Made by a program: the position numbers and the translations under genes | Part shown: in pieces, positions 11,215-21,680 of the stretch | Numbering within the stretch: position 1 is the first letter of the stretch | Layout of the letters: the number at the start of each line of letters is the position of its first letter | The notes under the pieces: model-generated | What the model was told of the DNA's origin: nothing | Database searches by the model: none | The model's input: the letters and a program-made list of their open reading frames with translations, nothing else | Assembly: GCF_010093535.1 (NCBI RefSeq) | Contig: NW_022985171.1 | Span: forward strand, 139,779 to 203,778 | Length of the DNA stretch: 64,000 nt | Source of the DNA: Lindgomyces ingoldianus | Taxonomy: Eukaryota > Ascomycota > Dothideomycetes > Pleosporales > Lindgomycetaceae | Direction of reading: 5' to 3'

Positions 11215-12189
11215 ATGAAGTTCTCAACCATCACGGCAATATCTCTAGCATCGCTCGTGATTGTTCTCTTGTGGTGCCTTTTTGTTGTTATCATTTTTCG
11301 CAATTGGCCGCAGGACAGCATTGAATCTAAGGCCAAGCACACAGGGGATCGAGGAAGCACAACAAGCAGCACGATTTCGTCCGCGTCGCATTCATTTAGG
11401 TACAAATGTGGGGACCCTGAGATCGGGGAAGGCCAATTGCAAAATGCAAGCAGCGCTGGAGAAAAGATCCGAGACCCCTCACGTGGACAAGATGGCGTAG
11501 AGAGTGATACTAACAGAGGTTCCGGGATCCATAGTTTCGCTGGAAGAGCATACGAAGATATGGAATCTGGTCCACTCCCCACTCCATACGGGAATTCCGA
11601 CTTGACGACTCACGAATCATTTGGACTTGAAGAACCCTTCGTTACCTCCGACCCAGCCACCCCAGAGAGTCCTCCCAGACCGTCTTTAGCTCTCTGTCCT
11701 GAAAGCCCATCCTCTAGCTACTACTTAGTAATGGATATTCACTTAACGCCGTCGGAGTCTAGCCGAACACCTAGAACCATTGAGGAGCTCGAGCCACAAA
11801 CCGGTTCACATCGCCCGTCCCATTCTTCAACCTTTTTGAAAAGAGCACATGGGAAATACGCAGCAGGATTCCAAAGCCCTCATTATTCAGTCGCTAGTTC
11901 GTCCTCACAAATAACCAGCATAAAATACGCCGATGATTTGGTTCACCATCGGCTCACAGGACACACCGTTCACCTGCCACCAGATTGGGCCCGGCAGCAT
12001 ATCCGGAACGGGATTCGTCCTAGGCCAGTCGACCGCCCCGTGCGGCCTACAACTACAGCGGAAAATGTGGCAGATTGGAGGACACGAGTGATCAATGACG
12101 GGGAAGCGATAACTCCGAGACGCCTCCGTGATACCGAGAGGGATAAATCGGGCTTTGGTAGAGGAGATGAAGAGAGTAGATCAGGCTAG
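11215..12189 (+). CDS. Single-pass membrane protein with long disordered tail
   Basis: I chose the ATG at 11215 rather than the upstream in-frame ATG at 11053. The protein then begins MKFSTITAISL and runs straight into a hydrophobic segment of about 20 residues (roughly residues 5-28) ending in FRNWP. This is an N-terminal signal anchor or uncleaved signal. The remaining 295 or so residues are low-complexity, rich in Ser, Pro, Thr, Arg and Glu, with no recognised domain (324 residues in total). The PPDW motif and basic C-terminal stretches are the most structured-looking parts. Fungal proteins of this build are common and mostly uncharacterised; function is unknown. Confidence 0.6.
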   Translation: MKFSTITAISLASLVIVLLWCLFVVIIFRNWPQDSIESKAKHTGDRGSTTSSTISSASHSFRYKCGDPEIGEGQLQNASSAGEKIRDPSRGQDGVESDTNRGSGIHSFAGRAYEDMESGPLPTPYGNSDLTTHESFGLEEPFVTSDPATPESPPRPSLALCPESPSSSYYLVMDIHLTPSESSRTPRTIEELEPQTGSHRPSHSSTFLKRAHGKYAAGFQSPHYSVASSSSQITSIKYADDLVHHRLTGHTVHLPPDWARQHIRNGIRPRPVDRPVRPTTTAENVADWRTRVINDGEAITPRRLRDTERDKSGFGRGDEESRSG

Positions 12190-13004
12190 AGACTAACCGG
12201 AGCTGTGTGTGATATGTGAGCGCAAGAAACGAAAATCAAAATTGTGGTTTCCTCTCCTGCTCAATGCATGGCCTACTTACATTCGGAGATTGAGTGCCCA
12301 ATCCTGAACGAGTGTGCCACATGCCTACCAAGTGGGTCCAGTCGAAAAAAAAATGACGGCCCTGGAAAGTTCGTCGTCACAGTTCGTTTGTACCGATTCG
12401 CGGATTACGAACAACACAAGCAGTATGTAAGACATGAAAGCGCAGTGGCATGGCCAAGAAGACAAGTCTATGATACAACGTAAACATGATGAGAACGAAG
12501 GTGAACGATATTCTCATCATGCAGTAGAGGACGCTGAGCAGCATCGAGATGAGTGAGATAGCCCCCGCGAGCTAGCCATGATCAGACAGCGGGTGGGTGA
12601 TAGGAGATGCAGGGCATATCGTTAGGGTATTCGAGAGATAGGAAAGATTAGTCTGGCGCTGCCTAATTGTTGTTTCGTATCGTATAGCGAATGATCTTAT
12701 TTGGAGAGTCTTGTGGAGTTCGTGTCAATTAAGTCCTATTTTTGCAAGCACACTCTCCACGAGAACTCCATTACTGGTGATGGGGTTGGATTTCATGGCC
12801 TGAGAAAAGGACCAAGTCTGCTGGAGCCGGCTAAAACCGGGCTGAAACTCAATGGTACAGGATGCCATGGCCCCTTGTGCAGTGTTAGAAAATGTATGGG
12901 AAGGTGCGGGAACTGTCAGTTAAAAATGTCCCGGTCACCTTGTCATGTTCATTCCTATGTCTATATATTAGTACATAATTTAGCTGAACTGGGATAGGCA
13001 CTAT
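12190..13004. other. Intergenic region, no convincing gene
   Basis: Two short plus-strand frames (12244-12483, 12701-12997) lack recognisable domains, and I do not accept them as genes. The region is the shared 3' flank of the one-TM gene and the pirin gene, which converge. Confidence 0.5.
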
Positions 13005-13964
13005 TCAAGCATCTTCTGGCCCCATATCAAACAACAGGAATTCCGCCGGCGTCTCGCCAATGCTTTCGATCTCAATCTTCCCCGGGCCATGGACACCTTC
13101 GACGTAAGCGCCATCTCCCTCCCCTAAAACAGTATCCCCAACCTTTATCTTAGCACCGCCCTCTTTCGGTTGCGCCTTCTTGCTCATGACTACCTGAAGG
13201 AAGATTTTTCTTGGGCCGTCGGCCACAGCCTCGTGAGAGACTTTCTTCCCGGGTGACAAGATAGAAGCGTCCATGCTCAGATCAGCCTGGAGGCCGATCG
13301 GATCAGTCTCGCCGCTCTTGTCGCCTAGCCGGTCCGTATATTCCATAATTCTGACCATTTTGTTCTTTTTCATCTCATCAGAGAATTTCTTGGTCTCATA
13401 ATGTGGCTTCAATCCCCGCTTGTTCGGCTTCGCCCAGATCTGCAAGAAATGGACTTCGTCATCGCGGTTGCGGTTGTACTCGCTGTGCCGGATGCCCGTG
13501 CCTGCATTTGTAAATTGAACCTCGCCACGCTTCAGGTTCTCAAGGTTACCCATGCTGTCTTTGTGCTCCAGTGTCCCGTTCACGATGTAGGAGAATATGA
13601 GGAATTCCGAGTGGGAGTGTGTTCCAAAGCCTGTTGTCGGCTTAACACGATCTTCATTGATGACGCGTAGAGGACCAAAGGATTTGTGTTGTGGGTCATA
13701 GTACGAGGCAAAGGAGAAGGTGTGGAAGCTGTAGAGCCAGTCGTGGTCGGCATGGCCTCGGGCGGCCCATGGACGCTTGGTAATCTTGAGGGACGAGGGG
13801 CTCGTCGTTGACATTGTTCTCACGTTTGACTTAGACAAGAACTTAGGAAATAAGTTTAAAAGAGGAGTAAAAAGCGCCAGGGTGACTGCTAGAATTGTGA
13901 TGATAGTAGCAAAGGTCTTCGTAAAGATAAGAGGGGAATGCCGTTTACGGTTGCTTCCTGTCAT
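13005..13964 (-). CDS. Pirin-family bicupin protein with N-terminal membrane segment
   Basis: A single exon gives 319 residues from the ATG at 13964. The C-terminal 265 residues are pirin: the N-terminal cupin carries GFGTHSHSE with metal ligands His116 and His118, and GIRHSEYN supplies His160 and Glu162, as in human pirin (His56, His58, His101, Glu103). The block LEHKDSMGN is family-typical. Pirins are Fe-binding cupins, some with quercetin dioxygenase activity; the substrate here is unknown. Before the cupin lies a basic stretch and a strongly hydrophobic segment (about residues 18-40), absent from typical pirins, which suggests a membrane anchor or organelle targeting. An internal ATG at 13814 (MSTTSPSS) would give the ordinary cytosolic form. 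The longest frame starts at 14015, but that ATG overlaps a TATA box, so I rejected it. Confidence 0.88.
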   Translation of the reverse strand: MTGSNRKRHSPLIFTKTFATIITILAVTLALFTPLLNLFPKFLSKSNVRTMSTTSPSSLKITKRPWAARGHADHDWLYSFHTFSFASYYDPQHKSFGPLRVINEDRVKPTTGFGTHSHSEFLIFSYIVNGTLEHKDSMGNLENLKRGEVQFTNAGTGIRHSEYNRNRDDEVHFLQIWAKPNKRGLKPHYETKKFSDEMKKNKMVRIMEYTDRLGDKSGETDPIGLQADLSMDASILSPGKKVSHEAVADGPRKIFLQVVMSKKAQPKEGGAKIKVGDTVLGEGDGAYVEGVHGPGKIEIESIGETPAEFLLFDMGPEDA

Positions 13965-14004
13965 CAGAAGAGAGTAGAAATGGCAAGCTCGACATCTGGA
14001 GCGG

Positions 14005-14012
14005 TTTATATA
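14005..14012 (-). promoter_or_regulatory. TATA box of the pirin gene
   Basis: TATATAAA on the minus strand lies 41 bp upstream of the long-form ATG and about 190 bp upstream of the short-form ATG. The spacing would allow both starts. Confidence 0.5.
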
Positions 14013-14018
14013 CATGAT

Positions 14019-14535
14019 TCATTGATGCTACAGTCAGTCCTAGGGTGTTGTAGAGGGTTCTTTGCATCTTTGAAGTCTGCTTGGAAATGCTGCGTCAGGC
14101 TTTAAGAAGGTCGCTAGCGATTTACTGATCAGGTAAGCGATGATGAAATCCTTGGCTAGTGGGCCTCTGCGCATCTTTATTGGTTAAAGAAGCGAGGGCG
14201 GAACGCTCCCGTCTCAATGTCCAAGTTCGCCTGTCGATCGGAGCACTCCCACAAATCCTTATCGATTGCTCACGTTTTATTCAATCAACGCTGCGAAAAG
14301 ATCGCATCCTAAGGTTTTAAATTATAGAGCGAAGCAGATATCATCATGGCCATTTATCTCCCATATTGGCAATGTAGATCACGAGCAATCTTTGGAAGCA
14401 ATTTCTCTTAAAAGCGTTGTAAGGGGAATCATCCATCGCGATTTACTGAGAGACACGATGGAGCTGTCTTGGTGATTGGATTACAAGCGGGTTGCATCTA
14501 TTTCGAAGTCCAAATCAATAATCTATTTTTCTAAG
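14019..14535. other. Intergenic region upstream of the pirin gene
   Basis: Balanced composition; no gene recognised. A 69-codon plus-strand frame at 14266 has no supporting features. Confidence 0.4.
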
Positions 14536-15470
14536 CACACGACTATGGTCCTGAGAACAATATCTACTACCCCGACTACGAAATAACTGCAGTTGGCTGT
14601 CTGGAACAATTCCAGTTCCGCACTGAAACGAATGCGCTCATTGTGGAGAATGGGTTTCAGCGGAGCGAGGTGGCGACAGCCTAGTCGGCTACAGGCTACA
14701 GGTTAACACTCGAGGACCTTGAATCCGCACCCGAAAATTTTATCTGGACATTATCAGATGTGAGATAGTCTTCTGTATTTAGGTACTTGGACTCCCGACG
14801 TGGCACCAAAGCACTTCTCTTCTCCATATACCGTGGAGCGGAGGTTCAGCAATTTATTGATCCAAAGGAACAATGGATTCAGGAGGTGAAGGCCTTCTTT
14901 GAGCCGGCCTTTTTGAAAGCACGATTCACACATTCTTTGACCTAATTTAAAGACATTCTCCTCCTCTTCCTAGTGTGGCCGCGAGCGAGTATTCACATCG
15001 ACTTTGTGACAGCATTCTCTTCCGTGATGGAAACTACCCAAATATCTACTTTGTTTGGCTGACGACATGTCTCATTTGTCTGCTCTTATTATGTTTATTC
15101 GGTTCCTCCATCTTCTTTGGAACGCTCCTGCCACCATAAAGGCTATTGCAGCCCTTGGCCTCATTATTTGGAGGTTATGCGGAAATCGATGGACGGGAGT
15201 GGGGCCTCTTTAATGCCTGGCGGCATTCGTAGATTTAGCGAATTCGTACCAGGTGCGTTAATTCTGGTACAGCTTTCGTTTCGCACCCATTTGCAACCGC
15301 GGCAGGCCGTATTTAGAGATAGTGGGGATTTTACATAAACTCGAATTATTGATAGAAATGCAGCTTGTACGATGAATCATATCAAACCTTGAATTCCGAG
15401 CGGCAATTCGATGAGGCGATTAGACAACGGGCGCAGGAACTGATAATATTCGCGAGGTTGGTTTCTCATT
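14536..15470 (+). pseudogene. Decayed membrane-protein gene
   Basis: Coding-like sequence on the plus strand is interrupted. From 14545 one frame reads YGPENNIYYPDYEITAVGC and continues through two TAG codons, both where Gln would fit, to TKALLFSIYRGAEVQQF and VKAFFEPAFLKARF (to about 14943). After a probable intron (acceptor CCTAG near 14972) a second frame reads EYSHRLCDSILFRDGNYPN and then a transmembrane-like run (LICLLLLCLFGSSIFF) before another stop near 15138. A further block, EQ/RQFDEAIRQRAQELIIFA, lies near 15400-15460. The protein family was not recognised. The lesions look like C-to-T nonsense changes plus loss of frame, so I call it a pseudogene, although an alternative splicing model could rescue part of it. 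Confidence 0.55.
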
Positions 15471-15755
15471 GTTGTTTAATTCACGTCAGTTAGCTTGATG
15501 AAAGGCGGTGGCTGCCCAGTCCTGGTTCTTCAATTTTGGGAGAGCCTTAGAAGGGAAAACACTACCGAACGTTTCCAGCGCCAAGTACAACATTGAAGAG
15601 AGAGAACTTTGAATAGTTGTTAGAACTCTATAGTAGAACTCCTGCTTTATTGAGCCTATCTCAAGAATTACAAAATTTGCTTGAACAAGAGAGCCCCATG
15701 GAATGTTCATCGCACCAGGCACATCTCAATTTATACTCCCACAATTCCACCCACC

Positions 15756-17386
15756 CTACCCCTTCAGACTCACCAACCCCAGCTCCCGGCCGAAGCCCTC
15801 CACCCTTCCCCTCCGAAAAACAAACAAGCCCTCATCTTTCCCCGCAAAACTCGGTAACGGCATCCTCAACACCAGCTCAAACTCCTTCTTCCACTCCCCC
15901 ATCCAACCCTCCACCGTCTGGTTCTTAAACCCGGTAAACCCATTCTCATTCTGCGTACCAGCAACAACAATCGTATCACCCTGAAACTTCTTCAAAATCC
16001 CGCTCGTGAAATCACCCGTAGCTTGGGGGTACACGAGTAGCAGGATGCAGTTCTTTCCGCTGTCGATCGTGAGACCTTCGTAGTGGTAGGTATTGAGGAA
16101 TTTGATGCCTGACATAGGAATTGTGTCCGGGATCCACATGACACGGTACTCACTGGTTCCGTTATCGATTGGGTAAACCTCTAGCTCCTTCATACTGGAA
16201 TCCAGCGGGAGTTTCCGGAGCAAGTACGTCCAGTAACCGTTTCCACTACCAATATCTAGGATCGGTTTTACTGGCTCCTTTGACGGTTTCGAGGGTTGCG
16301 CGAGCTTAGCAATCACCCAGAGCGCGGAGAAAGTGGGCACCGCGCAGCCAAAATGGTGGTAGAAAATCGGCAGGATATGGTGCGAGGCTTTCGTGTAAAG
16401 GGAATTTGGCCAAGGGCCGGCCCATTCAAGTTCTTGGCAACTGTAGACCCAGAAGGTGAGGTAGGGATTGTCGTGGAGACGCTTCTTGTTAGAAGGTAGG
16501 AGGCCGGTTGTGGCGTTGTGAAAGCGGGAGGCTAAGTGGTCCGCAATAGATCGGGAGAGGGTGTCCTTTTTTGCGTTGGATCGAAAGCCACGGAGGGCGC
16601 TGGGGAGGGAGACTTCTGGGGTAAAGAGCTTGCAGTAATCGTGGATTTGGTCGAGGGTGGGGGGATCTTGCTAAGGGGTTTCGTTAGCATATTACCCTTC
16701 AGATAATCTTTCCACTGTTCCCGAATCCAGTCGGTAGAGCTTAGTCACGAGATTAGTGACCGAAAGAGAGGAACTGCCTGGTGCAAACTTACCACATTTA
16801 TCCCATTCTCATCGTGATACCAATCATGCAAACCGTTCTTTCTTTTCGCGTCAATCGCCACCTGCGTCAGTCCCAAAGTCGTCGTCCCCAGGGCCTTATA
16901 CTCATAGCTGTCACTATCCGAGAGATTAAAACAGTTTGAAATAAAATTCCGAAAAGTCCCCGGGTCTTTCGTATACTTCCCCAAAGTCCAGTTGTGGAAA
17001 AATACGTCCGGATCAAATGGCCTCCTCGCATCCTCACAATACGGGGGCCTCGGTTTCTGTTGCATTACTAGGGCGTGTTTTAGCGGTCTGGATGCGTCAA
17101 TGAAATGCGTACAGCGTGTGGCGTGCTCTCGCTGTTTCTTGTGAAAACGACAGGTGGCGATATTATGAGCCTGGTCGCAGTCTTTGAAGTGCTCGAAGCA
17201 GGCGCGGATGCGGGCGTTGTCGGACTTGCTCCAGATGGTGTTGGACAAGACGCGGTCGTCGAGGGAATGTCTGGTGATTTTGCCGCTTATGCGGTGCACG
17301 CGAACTTCGAGTGAATTGGATATTCTAGGCGGTTGCGCTCGTATTAGATATAAAGTCTTACTATCGAGCATATTCATGACGGTCAT
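15756..17386 (-). CDS. SAM-dependent methyltransferase-like protein
   Basis: Two exons are proposed, 17386-16793 and 16670-15756 (502 residues), joined by a 122-nt intron with donor GTAAGT, branch-like GCTAAC and acceptor CTTAG. The C-terminal half has a class I methyltransferase motif I, ILDIGSGNGYW, with supporting blocks EVYPIDNG and TYHYEGL. The N-terminal 200 residues are Cys/His-containing but match nothing I know. Substrate unknown. A coding-like stretch lies inside the proposed intron (TDWIREQWKDYLKG). It could join exon 2 if a run of six Cs at 16660-16665 had one more C, so a 53-nt intron plus a 1-nt frameshift is an alternative. A possible short upstream exon (MSIRS-) spliced at about 17433/17392 would extend the N-terminus. 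The stop at 15756 is clear. Confidence 0.65.
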
Positions 17387-17390
17387 AAAG

Positions 17391-17962
17391 TCTAAAGATC
17401 GTACGGCTTGAAATAGAGCATGAATGAGAAGACTTACGGCTTCGAATTGACATATAGCGCAAGGAATGAGAGAACTGGGAGATTGATGAGGGCCAGCCGA
17501 AAAGTATAACCAGGGTTGAGTAGCTATGAAATGTAAGAGCTATGTAAGGTAGGGGCAAGTAGGGTGCGAGATGATAGAGAAGTCACGATACAGGACATAG
17601 GTGAGAGGCGGGACAGGCGGGGCAGGCATCAGCCAATCACAGGAGAGGATCGCATACCATTTGGTTCCCGAGAAGCAGGGCATGCTCGAGAGCATGAGCA
17701 GAAAGGATGCCGTCTGTCGAGTCTCTCGCTATAACTTCATACAAGACAAAGAGAATCTAAAATCCTGCATTAAATTAAGCGCACATGCACTCATTCCAAG
17801 TAGCGAAAGGAAAATGGCCCCAGCGGTGACAAGCCCGACTTGCGGTGCTCATATGCGTTCCGTTTTCCTATATCCTATAGTATATCCCAACCCAGTATCA
17901 ATTTCTTGCTACCCCTTAGCCATTGCCTCACCTATTCATCGACTCCCAGACCCTGCAACCGT
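17391..17962. other. Intergenic region between methyltransferase-like gene and GLTP gene
   Basis: The minus strand carries GTAAGT...CTTTAG at about 17437-17391, a possible first intron of the methyltransferase-like gene. The rest holds pyrimidine-rich DNA. Short plus-strand frames overlap the GLTP 3' end and are shadows. Confidence 0.4.
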
Positions 17963-18778
17963 CTACCACTTTGCCTCCTTCCTCGCCATAAACTCCTTCA
18001 AGATGCCAACCACTTTCTCCAACGCCGCCAACCACTTCTCCAGCTCAGCATTTACCTTGGCCTCGTCGTCTCCTAGCTTCTTATAGAAGTCGTTGCGATA
18101 TGGTGTGGCGCCCATGGCAGCGCTGAAGATGGGTTTGATGATAAAGGAGTGGTGCGGTTTGAGCGTGTTGCCGTAGGCAGAGCGGAACGATGCGGAGAGC
18201 TCTTCGGAGGGGGCTGAGAGGTTTTGGCGGAGAGCTTGGGCAGTGAAGTCGAGACCGCTGAGAGCATGGAGGGTTAGCTGGGTTGAGGATAAAGTGGGGG
18301 GGAGGGGGAGGGGGAGGGGGAGGAAGCGCACCGTGAGAGCCACAAAAGCCCTTCGGTGGCGGTGTGCTTCTTCTCCTTGAGCTCGTTCAGGACGAGGTCC
18401 TGCAGAGTGGATGATACAGTTGGAGCGGCAAGCTGGCGGTCGCGAGTTTTCTATCCTCTTGAATCAGTTTCGCCGAGACAGAGGGAGGAGTCGATGGAAG
18501 CATACCTTAACATTTCCTAGCATATCGCTCTTAACGGGATTGAATGCTACTGAGCCCAGGACATCTATGAACTCGCGTTAACAACATCCCCCCCCCCGCG
18601 ACCTCGACTCTCGAGAGCCTAAACAAGACCAACCAAAAAGCGTAACCAAGCTCTCTGCCGCCTCCAGAAACTCCGTCGTACTAATTGCGTTATCCTTAGC
18701 GGCGTCAACCGGTACGTCTGAGAAGCTCTTCTTCAGGGTGTCGAAAAAAGTTCCTCCAGGGGGAAATGCAGCGGCCAT
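17963..18778 (-). CDS. Glycolipid transfer protein (GLTP domain, HET-C2-like)
   Basis: Four exons, 18778-18634, 18564-18506, 18450-18332 and 18257-17963, give 618 nt and a 205-residue protein with clean phases; the three introns are 69, 55 and 74 nt. It is a complete all-alpha GLTP fold of usual length. Asp62, Asn66 and Lys69 in SDMLGNVKK, Trp105 in LLWLSRGLDF and His144 in KPHHSF correspond to the human GLTP sugar-headgroup residues Asp48, Asn52, Lys55, Trp96 and His140. The family shuttles glycosphingolipids between membranes in the cytosol. Fungal homologues include Podospora HET-C2, involved in heterokaryon incompatibility and ascospore formation. The residue two after the key His is Phe rather than the Trp of human GLTP. 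No incompatibility role can be inferred from sequence alone. Confidence 0.93.
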
Positions 18779-19411
18779 GCTTGCGAGCTGGATAAACTTC
18801 GTCTAAGTACCGGTCGTATTGGTCTATTTACAACAAACTTGGAGAAGCGATTTGAAGGACAACGATAACAAGACACGAGCAACGAAGCAACGAGGTAGGC
18901 GGGTTATATAAAGAGAATTGCAGCACGGAGATTGCAGCCAAGTTGAAGAAGTGTGAGAGGTTAGGTCGAGCTGAAGCTGAAACGTTGATGTGTCGTAATT
19001 AACTTCGCAGACCCTGGAGCGGTGAAGGCGGGGTTGTTTGAGACTTGGCATTTGCCCCGCTAAGGAGCAGGGGCTGGCCGCCCATCCCCATCCCGTGATA
19101 TGCCCTCCCGTCCTGCCTTCTCCTCGATAAAGGATGAACGAGGGGGCGAGCGAGCTATCCCCATTCCAGACCCTGGAAACATATCCGTCGAGCGAAATGC
19201 GGGCTTCTCGCCGACGCGGCAGTGACAATAATGCCGGAGCGTATATCTAGAAGTCCACCGGCGAGCTGCCCATGGTTCCTGAGTCCCCCAGGCTTTCTTG
19301 TACGGATCCGTCTATAGAGAGAACTACAAACGCTCCCCCACGATCTTCCCAATAGCTCTCCCCAATAGCTCTCCCCAATAACTCTCCTTAGCGGCTCTTC
19401 CCACACCCAAC
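18779..19411. promoter_or_regulatory. Shared divergent promoter region, GLTP and tartrate/malate dehydrogenase genes
   Basis: This 633-bp region separates two divergently transcribed genes. It has pyrimidine-rich stretches and three direct repeats of an AATAGCTCTCCCC-like unit at about 19350-19385, just before the dehydrogenase ATG. No coding sequence is supported. Confidence 0.45.
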
Positions 19412-20636
19412 ATGCCATCCAATGTCCACTCCGTTTCAAAGATCCACCGCATCGCCAGCATCCCAGGCGACGGCATCGGCGTCGACATCACCGAAGCCGC
19501 TATTCAGGTCCTTGACACTCTATCTAAAACCCTTGGAGGCTTTGAATTTGAATTCAAGACGTTTGATTGGAGCAGTAGAGCGTATTTAGAGCGGGGGTGG
19601 TACATGCCGCCCGATGGGCTGGACAGACTGAAGGAGTACGATGCGATCTATTTTGGGGCGGTTGGGTCGCCCGGTATGTCTGCACTCTTCTCTGCTCGCC
19701 TAGGTGGTGTTCGGATTAGGCGAGTGTTCACTGTTGGAGCCGGATTGAAATGTGTGAGAAGGGCACGTGCTGATAAGGGAGCACATAGATGTTCCCGACC
19801 ACATATCCCTCTGGTCCCTTATCCTCCCTATCCGCAAAGCCCTAAACCAATACGTTAACATCCGGCCCACGCGAATCTTACCTGGCACCATCTCCCCCCT
19901 CACTTCCTGCGCCACCTCCCCCACCTTCCTGGATTGGGTCATCGTGCGCGAGAACAGCGAAGGTGAGTACTCCGGTCAAGGCGGGATATCGCATGAACAC
20001 TCCCCTAACGCCGTCGCCACCGAGGTCTCCATCTTCACCCAAGCTGGCATCGAGAGGATCATGCGATTCGCATTTGAAACAGCGAGGGCCAGGCCGAGGA
20101 AGAAGTTGACCATGGTGACGAAGAGCAATGCGCAGAGACATGGCATGGTCCTTTGGGATAAGGTGTTTTTCGATGTAGCGAAGGAGTATCCAGACGTCGA
20201 GATTGATAAGATGCTTGTGGATGCGATGACAGTGCGTATGGTGTTGAATCCGCAGTCGATGGATACGATTGTCGCAACGAATCTCCACGCGGATATATTG
20301 TCTGATTTGGCAGCTGCGTTATCGGGCAGTATTGGGATAGCGTCGAGTAGTAATCTGGACCCGACGCGGCAGAATCCGAGCATGTTTGAGCCGATTCATG
20401 GGTCAGCGCCAGATATCGCGGGGAAGGGGATTGCGAATCCAGTGGGGGCCTTTTGGAGTGCGGCGGAGATGGTGAGGTGGCTTGGGGAGGGGGAGGCTGC
20501 AGATGGGTTAATGAAGGCGGTTGAGAATGTGACGGGGGCGGGGATTAAGACAAAGGATCTTGGGGGTGATAGGAATACGAGGGAAGTGACCGACGCGGTT
20601 TGCGCGGAGATTGAGCGGTTGTTTGGAGGGAGGTAG
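19412..20636 (+). CDS. Tartrate/D-malate dehydrogenase (decarboxylating) family
   Basis: Two exons, 19412-19673 and 19789-20636 (115-nt intron, GTATGT...ACATAG), give 369 residues. The protein belongs to the isocitrate/isopropylmalate dehydrogenase superfamily. It has IPGDGIG at the N-terminus, FGAVGSPDVPDHISLW, VRENSEGEYSG, the metal-binding NLHADILSD and [19 protein letters not shown]. The DHISLW and YVN.RP blocks and overall pattern fit bacterial TtuC/DmlA enzymes. These oxidise and decarboxylate D-malate or tartrate with NAD and divalent metal, rather than true isocitrate or 3-isopropylmalate dehydrogenases. No mitochondrial presequence is evident, so it is probably cytosolic. It converges with IMP2 (110 bp apart). 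Substrate specificity is inferred. Confidence 0.85.
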
Positions 20637-20745
20637 AATAGATGAATAATGCAGTACAAATAAAAATACACGTACCTTCAAGGCCACCACAGTCCCTTCA
20701 CTTTAAGCCACGCCAGCAATATTATCTACTCGAATGGGTGCTTTC

Positions 20746-21558
20746 TCAATACAAAAACACCTTCGGAACTTCACTACTCCCCTCCACAACTCTACTCCTC
20801 CTCCCCTCCTTGGCGCCATCCTCCCTCCTATCCTCAATCCCCTTAACAAGTCCCCTCTTAAACACCCCAACCGCCTTCCCGTCAATCAACGCCTTACTAA
20901 TTGGCCCAAAATCATTACTATCGAAACTGCTCCTCCAATTATCGCCCTCGACCCATACATGTCCGAACGGCACCGTCACACTGCCATCATCATGATATAC
21001 CCCTCCTTCCGTAACATACGCAGACGGTCGCTCCTTCTCACCCCCCATTTTGCCCCTCAAATCCCCCCGCCTCGGAACCACCACATCCCCCTCCACCGCC
21101 ACAACCCGTTTAATACTAATCTCCTCCGGCTTATGCGGTTTCCAAAACGTCACGATATCCCCCTTCTTCACCCATTCCTCTACTTCCCCGCGCCGATTCT
21201 TATAATCCCGTAACCCAAACCGTTTTATAAGCACCCAATCATGCCTCCCAGTCTCATGCGCCTCGGGACTAAGCGTCGGTGCCATGCTACTCCCCTTCAC
21301 CGTGTCAATAGATACGATGTTGTCGCGGATGAGGAGGATGATGCCGCAGGATAGGCCGACGAGGTAGACGGAGCGGAGGGTTGGGTAGCGAGAGGTTGGA
21401 CGAGAGGAGGAGGAAGATGACGTCGGAGTGGTGGATGGGGCGGGTTTAGCACCGGACATGGGTTTGAAGTTGATTTTCGACGTTGTACGAGGTGGGAGTG
21501 AGCGAGGGGGTGGCGGTTTCGGTATCCTTGCATATATTCGTGGTGGTTTGGGTGGCAT
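20746..21558 (-). CDS. IMP2: Mitochondrial inner membrane protease subunit 2 (Imp2-like, S26 signal peptidase)
   Basis: A single exon gives 270 residues from the ATG at 21558; the open frame upstream is a minisatellite and I excluded it. Residues 1-57 are a Pro/Arg/Ser-rich matrix-targeting-like leader. A hydrophobic segment follows at about 63-78. Then come the S26 catalytic motifs: nucleophile Ser91 in VKGSSMAPTL and general base Lys150 in ISIKRVVAVEGD, and the closing GHVWVEGDNW...DSNDFGP box. Imp2 with Imp1 removes sorting signals from proteins in the intermembrane space. The insertion between GD.V and the final box and the acidic/basic C-terminal tail make it longer than yeast Imp2 (177 residues). 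It converges with the dehydrogenase gene downstream. Confidence 0.9.
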   Translation of the reverse strand: MPPKPPRIYARIPKPPPPRSLPPRTTSKINFKPMSGAKPAPSTTPTSSSSSSRPTSRYPTLRSVYLVGLSCGIILLIRDNIVSIDTVKGSSMAPTLSPEAHETGRHDWVLIKRFGLRDYKNRRGEVEEWVKKGDIVTFWKPHKPEEISIKRVVAVEGDVVVPRRGDLRGKMGGEKERPSAYVTEGGVYHDDGSVTVPFGHVWVEGDNWRSSFDSNDFGPISKALIDGKAVGVFKRGLVKGIEDRREDGAKEGRRSRVVEGSSEVPKVFLY

Positions 21559-21591
21559 ATTGGTGGATTGTAGGATTCGTGGGAGGAATTG

Positions 21592-21680
21592 ATGGTGAGA
21601 GTGTTCGATAGTGAGAGTGTTCGATGGAGAGAGTGTTCGATGGTGAGAGTGTTCGGTGGAATTGGTGGTGAGAGTGTTCG
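21592..21680 (-). repeat. Minisatellite in the IMP2 upstream region
   Basis: There are about five copies of a 15-18-bp unit containing GTGAGAGTGTTCGAT, immediately upstream of the IMP2 start. The repeat is open on the minus strand in frame with IMP2, which artificially lengthens that frame. Confidence 0.8.

Noticed and set aside
12244..12997. Two plus-strand frames of 79 and 98 codons
   Set aside because: Unrecognised, short and lying in a convergent 3' region; not supported as genes.
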